Source: JANQIV01 sp050117315 (GTDB lineage: Bacteria; Bacteroidota; Ignavibacteria; Ignavibacteriales; Melioribacteraceae). Taken from it: a stretch of 36,438 nucleotides of DNA. Made by a program: the position numbers and the translations under genes. Within the stretch, counting starts at the first letter, position 1, and the number at the start of each line of letters is the position of its first letter. Below are positions 9,013 to 17,157 of this stretch, piece by piece. The notes under the pieces are model-generated. The model was given only the letters and a program-made list of their open reading frames with translations, ran no database searches and was not told where the DNA came from. The stretch is taken from contig JASFMY010000058.1 of NCBI GenBank assembly GCA_050117315.1, forward strand, positions 1 through 36,438, read 5' to 3'.

Positions 9013-9044
9013 TTGTAGAGACGCTTGGCAGAGCGTCTCTACAA
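9013..9044. repeat. Perfect 13-bp-stem palindrome between convergent genes
   Basis: TTGTAGAGACGCT, six-base loop TGGCAG, AGCGTCTCTACAA: a perfect 13-bp stem starting 8 bases after the TBDR stop. Palindromes built on 'GTAGAGACGC' are, to my knowledge, common dispersed intergenic repeats in several phyla. It could serve as a terminator for the plus-strand TBDR, though no run of Ts directly follows. Confidence 0.7.
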
Positions 9045-9118
9045 TTGATTTAAAATCTCCAAATTTCATCTCTTCCGTAGATTAAACCTTTCTATAAAAA
9101 CCAATTCGTCACAAAGAA

Positions 9119-9385
9119 ATGAGAAAAAAAACATTCAGTTTTTTTGTTCTTTTTGGGTTGGGGGCAGTTTTAATTTTGATTTTAATACATTTTAAAATCC
9201 CCAGTCTTAGATAACATTCTCTTGCGGTTACAGATTTGCTCCAATACTCACATAATAGAAATTTACATTTATGGAATGGCTTCTACCTCAGCAGAATAAG
9301 AATCTACATTAACGAGACGTCGAAAAATTTTATCAAATGGCTGCTTACATTGCCGAAACAGCAAAAAATTCGTCATAACGTTTAG
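9119..9385 (+). pseudogene. Possible degenerate small membrane-protein gene
   Basis: From ATG 9119 an 88-codon frame is interrupted by a single TAA (9212-9214). The first 31 codons encode a basic start and one strong hydrophobic helix (FFVLFGLGAVLILILIHF). The part after the stop (56 codons, containing LHLWNGFYLSRIRIYINE) is of ordinary composition and ends at TAG 9383-9385, overlapping the end of the minus-strand phosphatase gene. I recognise no family and the ATG lacks a convincing ribosome site. It may be a decayed gene or chance. The remaining bases between 9045 and 9118 show nothing. Confidence 0.2.
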
Positions 9386-11340
9386 ATATCTAACTTTGCA
9401 GAAACTGCATTTATCTTTTTTAGGTTCACAATCAATAAAGTTATATCGTCAGATTGTTCTGCATCTTTTGTAAATTCTTTCAAATCGTTTAATATAGAAT
9501 CGGTGCTTTCAGAAGAGTCTTTATTATCAAGTTTCTGCAGCGATTTTTTGAATCTTTTGTAATCGAACTGATTATTGTTTGTATCCATTGCTTCATTAAT
9601 ACCGTCGGTGTATAATACCAGTTTATCACCTTCGTCTATCTGGGTCTTTAATGAATCATAAGGCTTTATATCAAAAAGCGCCAGGGCCATTTTAGGTTCT
9701 GATTTTAATTCAATTATATCGTTGTTCTTTTTTATTATATATGGAAAATTATGACCGGCATTCGTATACTCAAACTCACCTGTCCGTAGGTCTAATATCC
9801 CGATAAAAAAAGTAACGAACATCTGCGAGGTATTATCTTTAATCAATGCTTTGTTTATTTCATCAACAATCTTACCTGTTGAAACATTTTTTACTGCCTT
9901 TGAACGTAGCAATGTTATTGTTACGGCCATAAATAGAGAAGCCGGTACACCCTTGCCGGATACATCGCCGATTGCAAAACATAGTTTATTTTCTTCAATA
10001 AAAAAGAAATCATAAAGATCACCGCCGACTTCCCGAGCAGGTTTTAGTACTGCGTGAAGATCAATATCTTCCCTTTCGGGAAACGGGGGAAATATTTTAG
10101 GGATCATCCCCATTTGAATTTCATGAGCAATGCGAAGTTCGCTTTCAATTTTTTCTTTTGCAGAAGTTGTTTCCTTTAAATCTTCAATGTAATGATGAAG
10201 CTTATCAAGCATATATTCAAAAGAGTCATGTAGTTTCCCGATTTCGTCGCTTGACTTTATCTCCGGTAGTTTAACATCAAAATTTCCCGTTCCAATATCT
10301 TTAGTTGCCTCGGCAAAAGCGTGAAGCGGGGCGGTAAGTTTTTTTGCAACATATACAATTACCGAAAGCAATATTAGTATTCCGAAAAATCCGATAACAA
10401 CAAGAGTAACTGTTAAGCTATACAAGCCGGCATAAAGTTCGTTTTCCGGGAAAACAACAGCCAGCGACCAATTGTTTACCAGTAAAGGTGAATAATAAAT
10501 CCAACTGTGTTTTCCAAGCATAATAGATTTTATATGACTGAAGCCGCTTTCCCCTTTAATCATCGACCTTCCAAGCTCGCTTAGATTATCCCGTTTATAT
10601 TCTTCAGCCAAACTGAAGATGGACTGGTTCATAATAAAATTATTATTGGGGTGTGTAACAATTGTTCCGGTTTTGCTTATAAGGAATGCAAACCCACTTC
10701 CAAAAATTTTAACAGACGAAACTATTTCCTGTAACCATTCCAGGTCAATATCAATAGTAATTATTCCCCAGAAAGTTTTTTTACCGTTTTTATATTTATA
10801 AAAGGGAACCGAATAAGTTGCCATAAGTATTTCGCCGCCGCCTTCATCGTAATAGGGTTCCGTCCAATAAGGACTGTCTATGTGTTTTGGGACTTGATAC
10901 CAATCTTGAAAGAAATATTCGTAATCGGGATTGCCGAGCTGTACAAAATTTACATTTGCCGAATCCCTGTACATGTAGGGGGAATAATAATATAAATCTT
11001 TTTTGAAGCTGTAAGGTTCAAAAGCAACAGCGGTGCCGAAAATTTCTTCATTGTTTTCAACAACCGTTTTCATCAATGCAAGTAATCTTTTTTCGTCAAA
11101 TTCGGTTGTCTCCAAAACGTATGCAAGGTTTTGTGGAATTTTAGTTGTTGCAAGTAGGACAGTTTCAATTTTATTAACGGTTTTTTCAGTTATATTTTTT
11201 GCGTTTTCTTGAACAGATTCAAGGATTAAGTTTCGCGACACAAAATAGAAAACGGAAAATATCAGTACAGACATTAAAATCATTACCGATAAAATATACT
11301 TACTTAATTTTGCAGCGAGTGTTTTTTTAGTTATAAACAT
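9382..11340 (-). CDS. dCache-HAMP-SpoIIE-type serine phosphatase (RsbU-like)
   Basis: A 652-residue membrane sensor phosphatase. Membrane segments at about 15-36 and 305-332 bracket a periplasmic dCache sensor (residues 40-300; FGTAVAFEPY, DWYQVPK...SPYWTEPYYDEGGGEILMATYSVPF are typical small-molecule-binding Cache motifs). HAMP about 333-385, a linker helix, then a PPM/SpoIIE domain at 425-640 with metal-binding aspartates in GGDLYD (D441), GDVSGKG (D459), TDG (D579) and the terminal SDDITLL (631-632). Such enzymes dephosphorylate anti-sigma-factor antagonists or related phosphoproteins; no antagonist or anti-sigma gene is in the window, so the target is elsewhere. Third gene of an apparent operon after a histidine kinase and a binding protein, 26 bases behind the latter. 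Confidence 0.9.
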   Translation of the reverse strand: MFITKKTLAAKLSKYILSVMILMSVLIFSVFYFVSRNLILESVQENAKNITEKTVNKIETVLLATTKIPQNLAYVLETTEFDEKRLLALMKTVVENNEEIFGTAVAFEPYSFKKDLYYYSPYMYRDSANVNFVQLGNPDYEYFFQDWYQVPKHIDSPYWTEPYYDEGGGEILMATYSVPFYKYKNGKKTFWGIITIDIDLEWLQEIVSSVKIFGSGFAFLISKTGTIVTHPNNNFIMNQSIFSLAEEYKRDNLSELGRSMIKGESGFSHIKSIMLGKHSWIYYSPLLVNNWSLAVVFPENELYAGLYSLTVTLVVIGFFGILILLSVIVYVAKKLTAPLHAFAEATKDIGTGNFDVKLPEIKSSDEIGKLHDSFEYMLDKLHHYIEDLKETTSAKEKIESELRIAHEIQMGMIPKIFPPFPEREDIDLHAVLKPAREVGGDLYDFFFIEENKLCFAIGDVSGKGVPASLFMAVTITLLRSKAVKNVSTGKIVDEINKALIKDNTSQMFVTFFIGILDLRTGEFEYTNAGHNFPYIIKKNNDIIELKSEPKMALALFDIKPYDSLKTQIDEGDKLVLYTDGINEAMDTNNNQFDYKRFKKSLQKLDNKDSSESTDSILNDLKEFTKDAEQSDDITLLIVNLKKINAVSAKLDI

Positions 11341-11366
11341 TTTCTTATTCAGGTATAAAGAGGTTA

Positions 11367-12323
11367 TTAAAATTTTCCAAAACTAAATTCTTTAAAAGCT
11401 GGAACGGTTGTAATCTTGCCGGTATCAAGCAGAACCTTTACAACCCTGTTAAAATCTGTTTTCAGCAATTCTCCTTTTTTGAATATTTTGCCTTCAGCTC
11501 TATATACGTCCTTTATTCTGTTAAGCATCCACGTTTGGTGAGCACGGTTTGCGGCTATGTTTGCTTCGCGCATTCTCTTTAATACTTCGTTAATAGTTTC
11601 TTCAGGATGATTGAAAGCATATTCCCATCCTTCAAGTGTTGCTTGTACGAACAATTTTGCTTTTTCCGGGTCTTTAAGGTAAGTCTCTTTTAAACAATAA
11701 ATTCCATCTTCTGGGAGATCCAGGTTATATTCACTGAAAAAGAATGTAGTTAATTCATCTTCATTTATTCCCGAGTTAAGTATTGTGTGATATTCATTGT
11801 ACCACATTGTTGTCATTACATCAATTCCGTCCAGTAAAAATAAAGTAACAGTTGAAGCAACCGGTACTATTTCAACATCAAGGTTATAGTACTTTAAAAA
11901 CGCGAATGGAATTTCTTCAAATCCTGATTCCCAGATTCCAACTTTTAGTCCGTTTATATCTTCGGGTTTAGTTATTCCTTTTTCTTTTTTTACAACAAAT
12001 AACTGTGCACTTCTTTGCGATAGCTGTCCGATGTTTACAATAGGGATATCCTTTGACCGTTGTACAATGGCGGTTGAAAGAAACATAAAAGCATATTCAA
12101 CTTTTTTTTCTTTCAATAAATTTTGCGCTGTAAAATTAGGACCGGAGTGAATAAGGTCAACATCTAGGTTATATTTTTGATAAATGTTTTTTTCAATTGC
12201 CATGTAGCAGCCGGCAAACTGTGCCTGCGGCAGCCAATGGGTGGCAAAGGTTACTTTTTTAATTTCTTGAGCATAATTAATACTAATAATTATTATAACA
12301 AAGTATCTGCAGAGGTTCTTCAT
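11367..12323 (-). CDS. NMT1/THI5-like periplasmic substrate-binding protein
   Basis: A 318-residue exported binding protein: signal peptide (CRYFVIIIISINYAQ), then KVTFATHWLPQAQFAGCYMAIEKNIYQKYNLDV, the classic opening of the SsuA/THI5/NMT1 family, followed by family blocks NGLKVGIWESGFEEIP, the DVMTTMWYNEYHTIL lobe and the AKLFVQATLEGWEYAFNHPEE helix. Relatives bind thiamine-precursor pyrimidines, sulfonates, riboflavin and similar small organics. No permease or ATPase gene is adjacent. Instead it sits between a histidine kinase and a Cache phosphatase, which points to sensing rather than uptake. I chose ATG 12323, 8 bases after the kinase stop; an in-frame TTG at 12335 would overlap that stop (TTGA) and lengthen the leader by four residues. 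Confidence 0.85.
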   Translation of the reverse strand: MKNLCRYFVIIIISINYAQEIKKVTFATHWLPQAQFAGCYMAIEKNIYQKYNLDVDLIHSGPNFTAQNLLKEKKVEYAFMFLSTAIVQRSKDIPIVNIGQLSQRSAQLFVVKKEKGITKPEDINGLKVGIWESGFEEIPFAFLKYYNLDVEIVPVASTVTLFLLDGIDVMTTMWYNEYHTILNSGINEDELTTFFFSEYNLDLPEDGIYCLKETYLKDPEKAKLFVQATLEGWEYAFNHPEETINEVLKRMREANIAANRAHQTWMLNRIKDVYRAEGKIFKKGELLKTDFNRVVKVLLDTGKITTVPAFKEFSFGKF

Positions 12324-12331
12324 CCTGATAA

Positions 12332-13480
12332 TCAATTAATTAATTCGATTGGCAGTCTGACAATAAATTTACTTCCTTTACTTTCCTGGCTTTGAACCAG
12401 GATATTACCGCCGATTTTTTTTATAAATTCATTACATAATATTAATCCGAGCCCGGTTCCCGACTCGTTATCAGTTCCCTTTCTTGAGACACTATAATCT
12501 ATTTTAAAAAGCTTGTCGACTAATCCTTTTGACATACCTATTCCCGAATCTTCAATAATTATATCAACGTATTTTTTCGAAACAGAAGAAGATATTTTTA
12601 CGTAACCGTTATGCGGAGTAAATTTAATTCCGTTGGAAATTAAATTCCTTAGTAAAGTACTTATAATGAATTCGGAAGTATATAAATAAAGTCCCCTCTC
12701 CAGCGAATTAATTACTTCTACTTCTTTTAACTCAGCATAAAAATGGAAAGACCTTCTCAATTTTTCAATAAGTAAATAAATATTTAGTTTTGACTTGGTG
12801 AGTTCAATTTTGCCGGTCTGCATTCTTGACCAGTTAAGAAGATTTTCAAGCATCTCAAAAACTTCTTTTGAAATACTTTTTATATGCATGGAAGTTTCTT
12901 CAATATTTTCCATATCTCCGTCAATACTGTCTTCAGTAAGTATTTCGGAATAATTCATCAAAGCAGATAAAGAATTTTTAAGATCGTGAGCAATTATGGA
13001 AAATAACTTATCCTTGCTTGTATTACTCTCTTTTAACTTTAGCGCATATTTTTTTATTTTCTTTTCGTATTCAATTCGTTCGCTCGCATCTCTGAAACTT
13101 GTCATTATCAAGTTGTTATTGAAAACCTGGAAAGTGTTAGTCACTAATTCAACAGGTACAATCTTGCCGTTTTTAGTTTTTAGATTTTTGATGGTTATTG
13201 AATCAAACATTTTTATTTTATCAACAGAAAAAACACTTTGTGCAGGGTTCGAATTATCAAATAAAAACAGGTAGTGTCTCCCTATAATTTCATTTATACT
13301 ATAACCAAGTAATGCAGCACATGAATCATTCGCGTCAATAATTTTTCCGCTGGCTCCGTCAGAAATAATAATCGCGTCAACTGCCTCATTAAAAGCGCTT
13401 TTATACTTCTCAAGTTCCAAAAGAAGATTTGAACTACTTGTAGCAGACTCGTGGCTGTTGTTTTCTGTCAAAATTATCAC
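12332..13480 (-). CDS. Soluble PAS-domain sensor histidine kinase
   Basis: A 382-residue kinase without membrane segments. PAS domain at about 25-130 (YKSAFNEAVDAIIISD, GKIIDANDSCAALLGYSINEIIG, a PAC-like MTSFRDASERIEYEK), short coiled linker, HisKA with phospho-acceptor H165 in SIIAHDLKNSLSALM, then HATPase_c with N box (LLRNLISNGIKFTP, N283), G1 (DSGIGM, 311-316) and G2 (GTGLGL, 341-346). All catalytic motifs are intact. The start is a GTG (13480) preceded by TAGG; a TTG three codons later is possible. It is the first gene of an operon with a binding protein and a SpoIIE phosphatase. No response regulator is adjacent, so its phosphate acceptor is unknown. Confidence 0.88.
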   Translation of the reverse strand: MIILTENNSHESATSSSNLLLELEKYKSAFNEAVDAIIISDGASGKIIDANDSCAALLGYSINEIIGRHYLFLFDNSNPAQSVFSVDKIKMFDSITIKNLKTKNGKIVPVELVTNTFQVFNNNLIMTSFRDASERIEYEKKIKKYALKLKESNTSKDKLFSIIAHDLKNSLSALMNYSEILTEDSIDGDMENIEETSMHIKSISKEVFEMLENLLNWSRMQTGKIELTKSKLNIYLLIEKLRRSFHFYAELKEVEVINSLERGLYLYTSEFIISTLLRNLISNGIKFTPHNGYVKISSSVSKKYVDIIIEDSGIGMSKGLVDKLFKIDYSVSRKGTDNESGTGLGLILCNEFIKKIGGNILVQSQESKGSKFIVRLPIELIN

Positions 13481-13591
13481 CCTAGAAAATATACTGTAAA
13501 AAGATGTGCCATATTAAGATTGGAAGATAAGAAAATAGTTATAAAAAATATTACTAAAATGACCAACGGATTTTTTTAAATTTTAATAATC

Positions 13592-14437
13592 TCACCTAGT
13601 GGAAATCACCTTATCAATAGCCTTCATTGATTTATTCTTATTCTTGGAAGCAACTTCTGTTGTAATAGCATTTATCATAACTATTATTGGTGAAAGGGAG
13701 TTGGTAAAGTTCTGGCTATCGGTTTTTAATAATAAGTTCACTGATGAAAATTTTATAATAGGGGACGTAACTGCGTTTGTTATAGAAATAACTTTTGCTT
13801 TTTGTTTTTTTGCGAATTTAGCCGCTTCAATAGTTTCCGGTGAATAGGGAGGAAACGAGAAAGCCAGCAAAACATCCTTTGAGTTAATATTAATAAGCTG
13901 TTCCGTAAACGTTAACCCCGACTGGTAAAGCGGAAATGACTGTAGTCCGATTCTTTGAAGCAAGTAAGAAGTAAGTCCGGTTAAAAAACTGGATAAACTC
14001 ATACCCGCAACATATATGTTATTAGCGTTCAGCAATTTATCAATAGCTTTGTTAAAACTTCTCTCGTCAAAATTATTCAATAAGAAATTAATGTTATCTA
14101 CTTCTGTCTGAGCAATTTTGTTTATAGAAAGATTTTCATCTGATGATGAATCTAATATCGTTTTAAATTTCTCAAGAGGGGAGATTTCATTTTGCACCTG
14201 GTTGATTATTTCTTTTTTTAACGACGCAAATCCATCGTAACCAAGTTTGTTTGCAAACCTAAGAATTGAAGCTCGCCCTAAATTAAGTTGTTTGGATAAA
14301 TCTTGAATGGATAAAAATGCTATGTCTTTATTTTTTTCTAAAAAAAAATCAGCTATTTTTTTTTCAGTTTTTGTCAAGGAATTTAGTTTACTTTTTATTT
14401 TTTGTTCTAACTGCGGACGGTTATTCATCTTTTTCAT
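13592..14437 (-). CDS. MurR/RpiR-family transcriptional regulator
   Basis: A 281-residue regulator. N-terminal RpiR helix-turn-helix at about 10-85 (LTKTEKKIADFFLEKNKDIAFLSIQDLSKQLNLG, then RASILRFANKLGYDGFASLK, the recognition region). C-terminal SIS sugar-phosphate isomerase-like domain at about 115-260 (NNIYVAGMSLSSFLTGLTSYLLQRIG, KDVLLAFSFPPYSPETIEAAKFAKKQKAKVISITN). The family usually responds to phosphosugars or sugar acids, but no sugar genes are nearby. It lies codirectionally between the two hydrolase genes upstream and the kinase operon downstream, with gaps of 142 and 111 bases, so it may be a separate unit. It is a candidate regulator of either flank. Confidence 0.9.
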   Translation of the reverse strand: MKKMNNRPQLEQKIKSKLNSLTKTEKKIADFFLEKNKDIAFLSIQDLSKQLNLGRASILRFANKLGYDGFASLKKEIINQVQNEISPLEKFKTILDSSSDENLSINKIAQTEVDNINFLLNNFDERSFNKAIDKLLNANNIYVAGMSLSSFLTGLTSYLLQRIGLQSFPLYQSGLTFTEQLININSKDVLLAFSFPPYSPETIEAAKFAKKQKAKVISITNAVTSPIIKFSSVNLLLKTDSQNFTNSLSPIIVMINAITTEVASKNKNKSMKAIDKVISTR

Positions 14438-14579
14438 TTTAGTTGTTAAGCTTAAATTATGATCTAACTAAGAAATAATAATTATTGAAAAATATAAAAA
14501 AATACTTATAACTTTTAAATCTAATTAACTCCCTATCATGCCTGATAATTTATAACACAATTTCTTCTCTCCCGGGTTA

Positions 14580-15494
14580 TTAATCATTAGTACCAAACAG
14601 TAAGTCTGCTGCTGATTTTGACATTTTCTTGTTACTGTGTCCAACACCTTCAACAAATAACATTTCCCAATCAAATTTCATATTGTTTTGCCCGGCGTAT
14701 TCTTTTGCTTTTTTATAGAATGTCTGCCCGCGTTCTAAACGGTGAGCGCCTTGTCTCATCGCTTCAGGTGTTACACGTAAATATTTATGGTGCGGATCGT
14801 TATCTTCGGTACCAAGTAAAACAATAAAATTTTTCTTAAACACTTTTGCTAATTGCTCATTGGTCAACAAAGTTTCTTTAACGCCGTAAGGATATTTTTC
14901 ATTAAAAGAAACCATTGTATACCAACCGGAATTTGCGCTAACCGCTTTTATGAACCTGGCGTTCGGCGTGTACAGAATAAAACGCTGTACAAATTGAGAA
15001 CCGGCGGAATGCCCGTAAATATAATATCCCTCAGAATTATTTTTGCTTTCGTTTTTTACAAAATCAAAAATCGGCTCAATCAAAGAAAATGCCCACTGGG
15101 ATTGAGGTTTTGTTCCAAGAAGCGAATCCTGCAAATTCATAACAAACATATTTCCCATATTGTAGTCCTGGTCCAACGGAAATAAAGCTTCGGAAAATTC
15201 AGGAACCAATAACAACACATTATATTTTTCAGCCAATTCATTCCATTCATCCCTATATTCATCTGCGTTTCTATTTACTCCGTGCAGAACAAACAATATG
15301 GGAGAATTGCTGTTATAATTTGCCGGCATATAATAATAAACATTTATAAACTTGCCGTTTATAATTCCCGGGTCGTTAAAAACAAAGCTCCCTTTCCCTT
15401 TGTGAAGTTTATTTAAATCACCGCAACCTGCGGTTGTAATTAATAATCCGGTTGTTGCTATCACTATTGCAAACAGTTTTAAAGACCTTTTCAT
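14580..15494 (-). CDS. Alpha/beta hydrolase lipoprotein (esterase/PHB-depolymerase-like)
   Basis: A 304-residue envelope lipoprotein: basic start, hydrophobic stretch and lipobox ending at C24 (TTAGC). The hydrolase fold shows an oxyanion strand ILFVLHGVNRNADEY, nucleophile elbow GHSAG (S163), acid GTED (D231) and histidine GVGHS (H286), so the triad looks complete. Closest in style to the PHB-depolymerase/LpqC esterases. It shares motifs along its whole core with the T9SS-exported hydrolase encoded just upstream (NRNADEYRDEW versus DRNADDYVETW, YNMGNMF versus YNLGRMF, NSGWYT versus NAGWYT), so the two are paralogues with different destinations. It is 175 bases behind that gene, with a dispersed repeat in between. 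Substrate unknown. Confidence 0.85.
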   Translation of the reverse strand: MKRSLKLFAIVIATTGLLITTAGCGDLNKLHKGKGSFVFNDPGIINGKFINVYYYMPANYNSNSPILFVLHGVNRNADEYRDEWNELAEKYNVLLLVPEFSEALFPLDQDYNMGNMFVMNLQDSLLGTKPQSQWAFSLIEPIFDFVKNESKNNSEGYYIYGHSAGSQFVQRFILYTPNARFIKAVSANSGWYTMVSFNEKYPYGVKETLLTNEQLAKVFKKNFIVLLGTEDNDPHHKYLRVTPEAMRQGAHRLERGQTFYKKAKEYAGQNNMKFDWEMLFVEGVGHSNKKMSKSAADLLFGTND

Positions 15495-15524
15495 TTTTAA
15501 CCTACTGATGTGTCACATTTATGA

Positions 15525-15632
15525 TGTCATTCCGAATCCCCAACGTTCCGCCGCGGATTGCCGGGGTGAGAAATCTGAACCACGTAGAGATAGAGATTTC
15601 TCAGTCACAAAAAACGCTCCTTCGAAATGACA
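15525..15632. repeat. MITE/REP-like intergenic element with terminal inverted repeats
   Basis: A 108-bp non-coding unit bounded by TGTCATTCCGAA (15525-15536) and its near-exact inverse TTCGAAATGACA (15621-15632, one mismatch in 12), with an internal perfect inverted pair TGAGAAATCT (15567-15576) / AGATTTCTCA (15594-15603). The motif string 'GTCATTCCGAA...GAGAAATCTG...AGATTTCTC...CGAAATGAC' is, to my knowledge, a widespread dispersed intergenic repeat in Bacteroidota/Ignavibacteria-type genomes. It lies between the paired hydrolase genes and could fold into a long RNA hairpin that stabilises or attenuates the polycistronic message. Confidence 0.75.
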
Positions 15633-15669
15633 ATCTTGGTGTTTACTATACTTTATTGTTGACATAACA

Positions 15670-17127
15670 CTACTTTAACAAAATGAATTTTTTAGTTTCG
15701 TTATATTGACCGGCCGTTAATTTATCCGAATGGACTACTAAGCGATAAAAATAAACTCCGCTTGATAAATTTACTGAAGAAGCGTTAAATTTAATTTCGT
15801 ACTGGCCGGCTTGTTTGGGTTCATTAATTAATGTTGCCACCTCGTTGCCCAGGATATCATAAATTTTTAATGATACATTATTTATTGAGTATTTTGCAGC
15901 GGGAATGGTGAACCTAATTGTAGTTGACGGATTAAACGGGTTAGGATAATTTTGTGATAAATAAAAGCCGTTTGCCTCAATCTCCTCATGTTTAACAGAT
16001 GTTGTAACGTTTAACAAAAGGTCTTGAGCTGCCGGGGCCATTTTTCCTTCGCTGTGTCCAACGCCTTCAACATCAATCAACTGCCATTTACATGATGCAT
16101 CAATTTCAAAAGCATTATTAAAAAAGTACCCGGCACGTTCGTACCTGTTCCTTCCTTGAGCATCCGAGAGCTCGCTCGTATTTAGATTAGAGTCTCTCAG
16201 TGTATCGGCAGTACCTCTCATTATAATTAAGTTGCGGTATGTATAATTAAATATATCCTCTTCATCATAGCTAAATTCGTCATGGTTCAATCCCCACGGA
16301 TACTCGATTGACAGGTCAGGGAGAGTATACCAGCCGGCGTTTGCAGCAATTGCTTTGTTTATGTTTTTGTCGGGACAGAAGAACATCATTCTATGAATAA
16401 ACTGTGCCCCTGCAGAATGTCCCCATATTGCATACGTTGAATCAGCAAGTCCAAACCCTTCTACAAGTTCCCTGTGAATTTCCTGCACCTGGTAAAACGA
16501 CCATTCTTCTTTATCAATTAAGTAAGTATAAGGTGAAGAGGTTTGGAACATTCTACCGAGGTTGTAACATCTTGAACCGGGCCAGTTTGTAGCATCAAAT
16601 TCCGGGGCGGCAGCAATGTAATCATTTTCATTTGCAAAATCTTTCCATGTTTCAACATAATCATCCGCGTTCCTGTCCGTTCCATGCATAACCATTACAA
16701 ATTTTGTTGCCGAACTTATTGCGGAAGGAACTACTATGTGAACCGCAATTTCGGTAAACGGAGATGTTTTCATTTTGTAGATATACTGTTGACGGATACC
16801 TTTATTAAAAACCTGGAATTGGACTGAATCCGTAATACCGTTTTCAACGACATAGACTTTAAAGTAGGTTAACTTGTTGGCTGTTTTGGTAAAAATGAAG
16901 TTAACCGTGTCGCCTTCTGTCGTAAAGTAATCTATATCGGTTGTTTTATCACCGTCTTGTTCATCAATTAAATATCTGTTAACTCTCCAGTTAACAGTTG
17001 AATTGACATCACTTTTTAAAGCAACCAGTTGATAAATTCCGTCGATAATAAGTGAAGGGCTTTTTTCAATTTCAGCCCCGCATGTAAATTGAAACGTTAA
17101 TAAAAATACTATGAAGAACCTATGCAT
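15670..17127 (-). CDS. T9SS-exported alpha/beta hydrolase (esterase-like)
   Basis: A 485-residue exported enzyme. Signal peptide about 1-17; an N-terminal beta-rich extension of about 100 residues (VNWRVNRYLIDEQDGDKTT, GDTVNFIFT) of unknown fold; hydrolase core 125-375 with FVMVMHGTDRNADDY, nucleophile GHSAG (S238), acid GTAD (D308) and GVGHS (H358). The C-terminal T9SS type A sorting domain runs from 389 (NYPNPFNPSTTIRF at 393, LKIYDILGNEVATLI, GVYFYRLVV, KKFILLK end). It would be secreted across the outer membrane and possibly anchored. The paralogous lipoprotein hydrolase is next downstream and a PorV/PorQ-family gene lies 30 bases upstream, giving a plausible export partner. Substrate unknown; carbohydrate ester or polyester are possibilities from family only. 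Confidence 0.87.
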   Translation of the reverse strand: MHRFFIVFLLTFQFTCGAEIEKSPSLIIDGIYQLVALKSDVNSTVNWRVNRYLIDEQDGDKTTDIDYFTTEGDTVNFIFTKTANKLTYFKVYVVENGITDSVQFQVFNKGIRQQYIYKMKTSPFTEIAVHIVVPSAISSATKFVMVMHGTDRNADDYVETWKDFANENDYIAAAPEFDATNWPGSRCYNLGRMFQTSSPYTYLIDKEEWSFYQVQEIHRELVEGFGLADSTYAIWGHSAGAQFIHRMMFFCPDKNINKAIAANAGWYTLPDLSIEYPWGLNHDEFSYDEEDIFNYTYRNLIIMRGTADTLRDSNLNTSELSDAQGRNRYERAGYFFNNAFEIDASCKWQLIDVEGVGHSEGKMAPAAQDLLLNVTTSVKHEEIEANGFYLSQNYPNPFNPSTTIRFTIPAAKYSINNVSLKIYDILGNEVATLINEPKQAGQYEIKFNASSVNLSSGVYFYRLVVHSDKLTAGQYNETKKFILLK

Positions 17128-17157
17128 ATTTATCTGGTCCTGTTAAATGTTGTAAAA

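Noticed and set aside
12332..13480. Hybrid kinase with receiver domain
   Set aside because: The protein ends directly after the ATPase domain at residue 382; no receiver domain is present.
14438..14579. MurR/RpiR autoregulatory operator
   Set aside because: AATAATTATT is symmetric but of very low complexity; no convincing paired half-sites seen.
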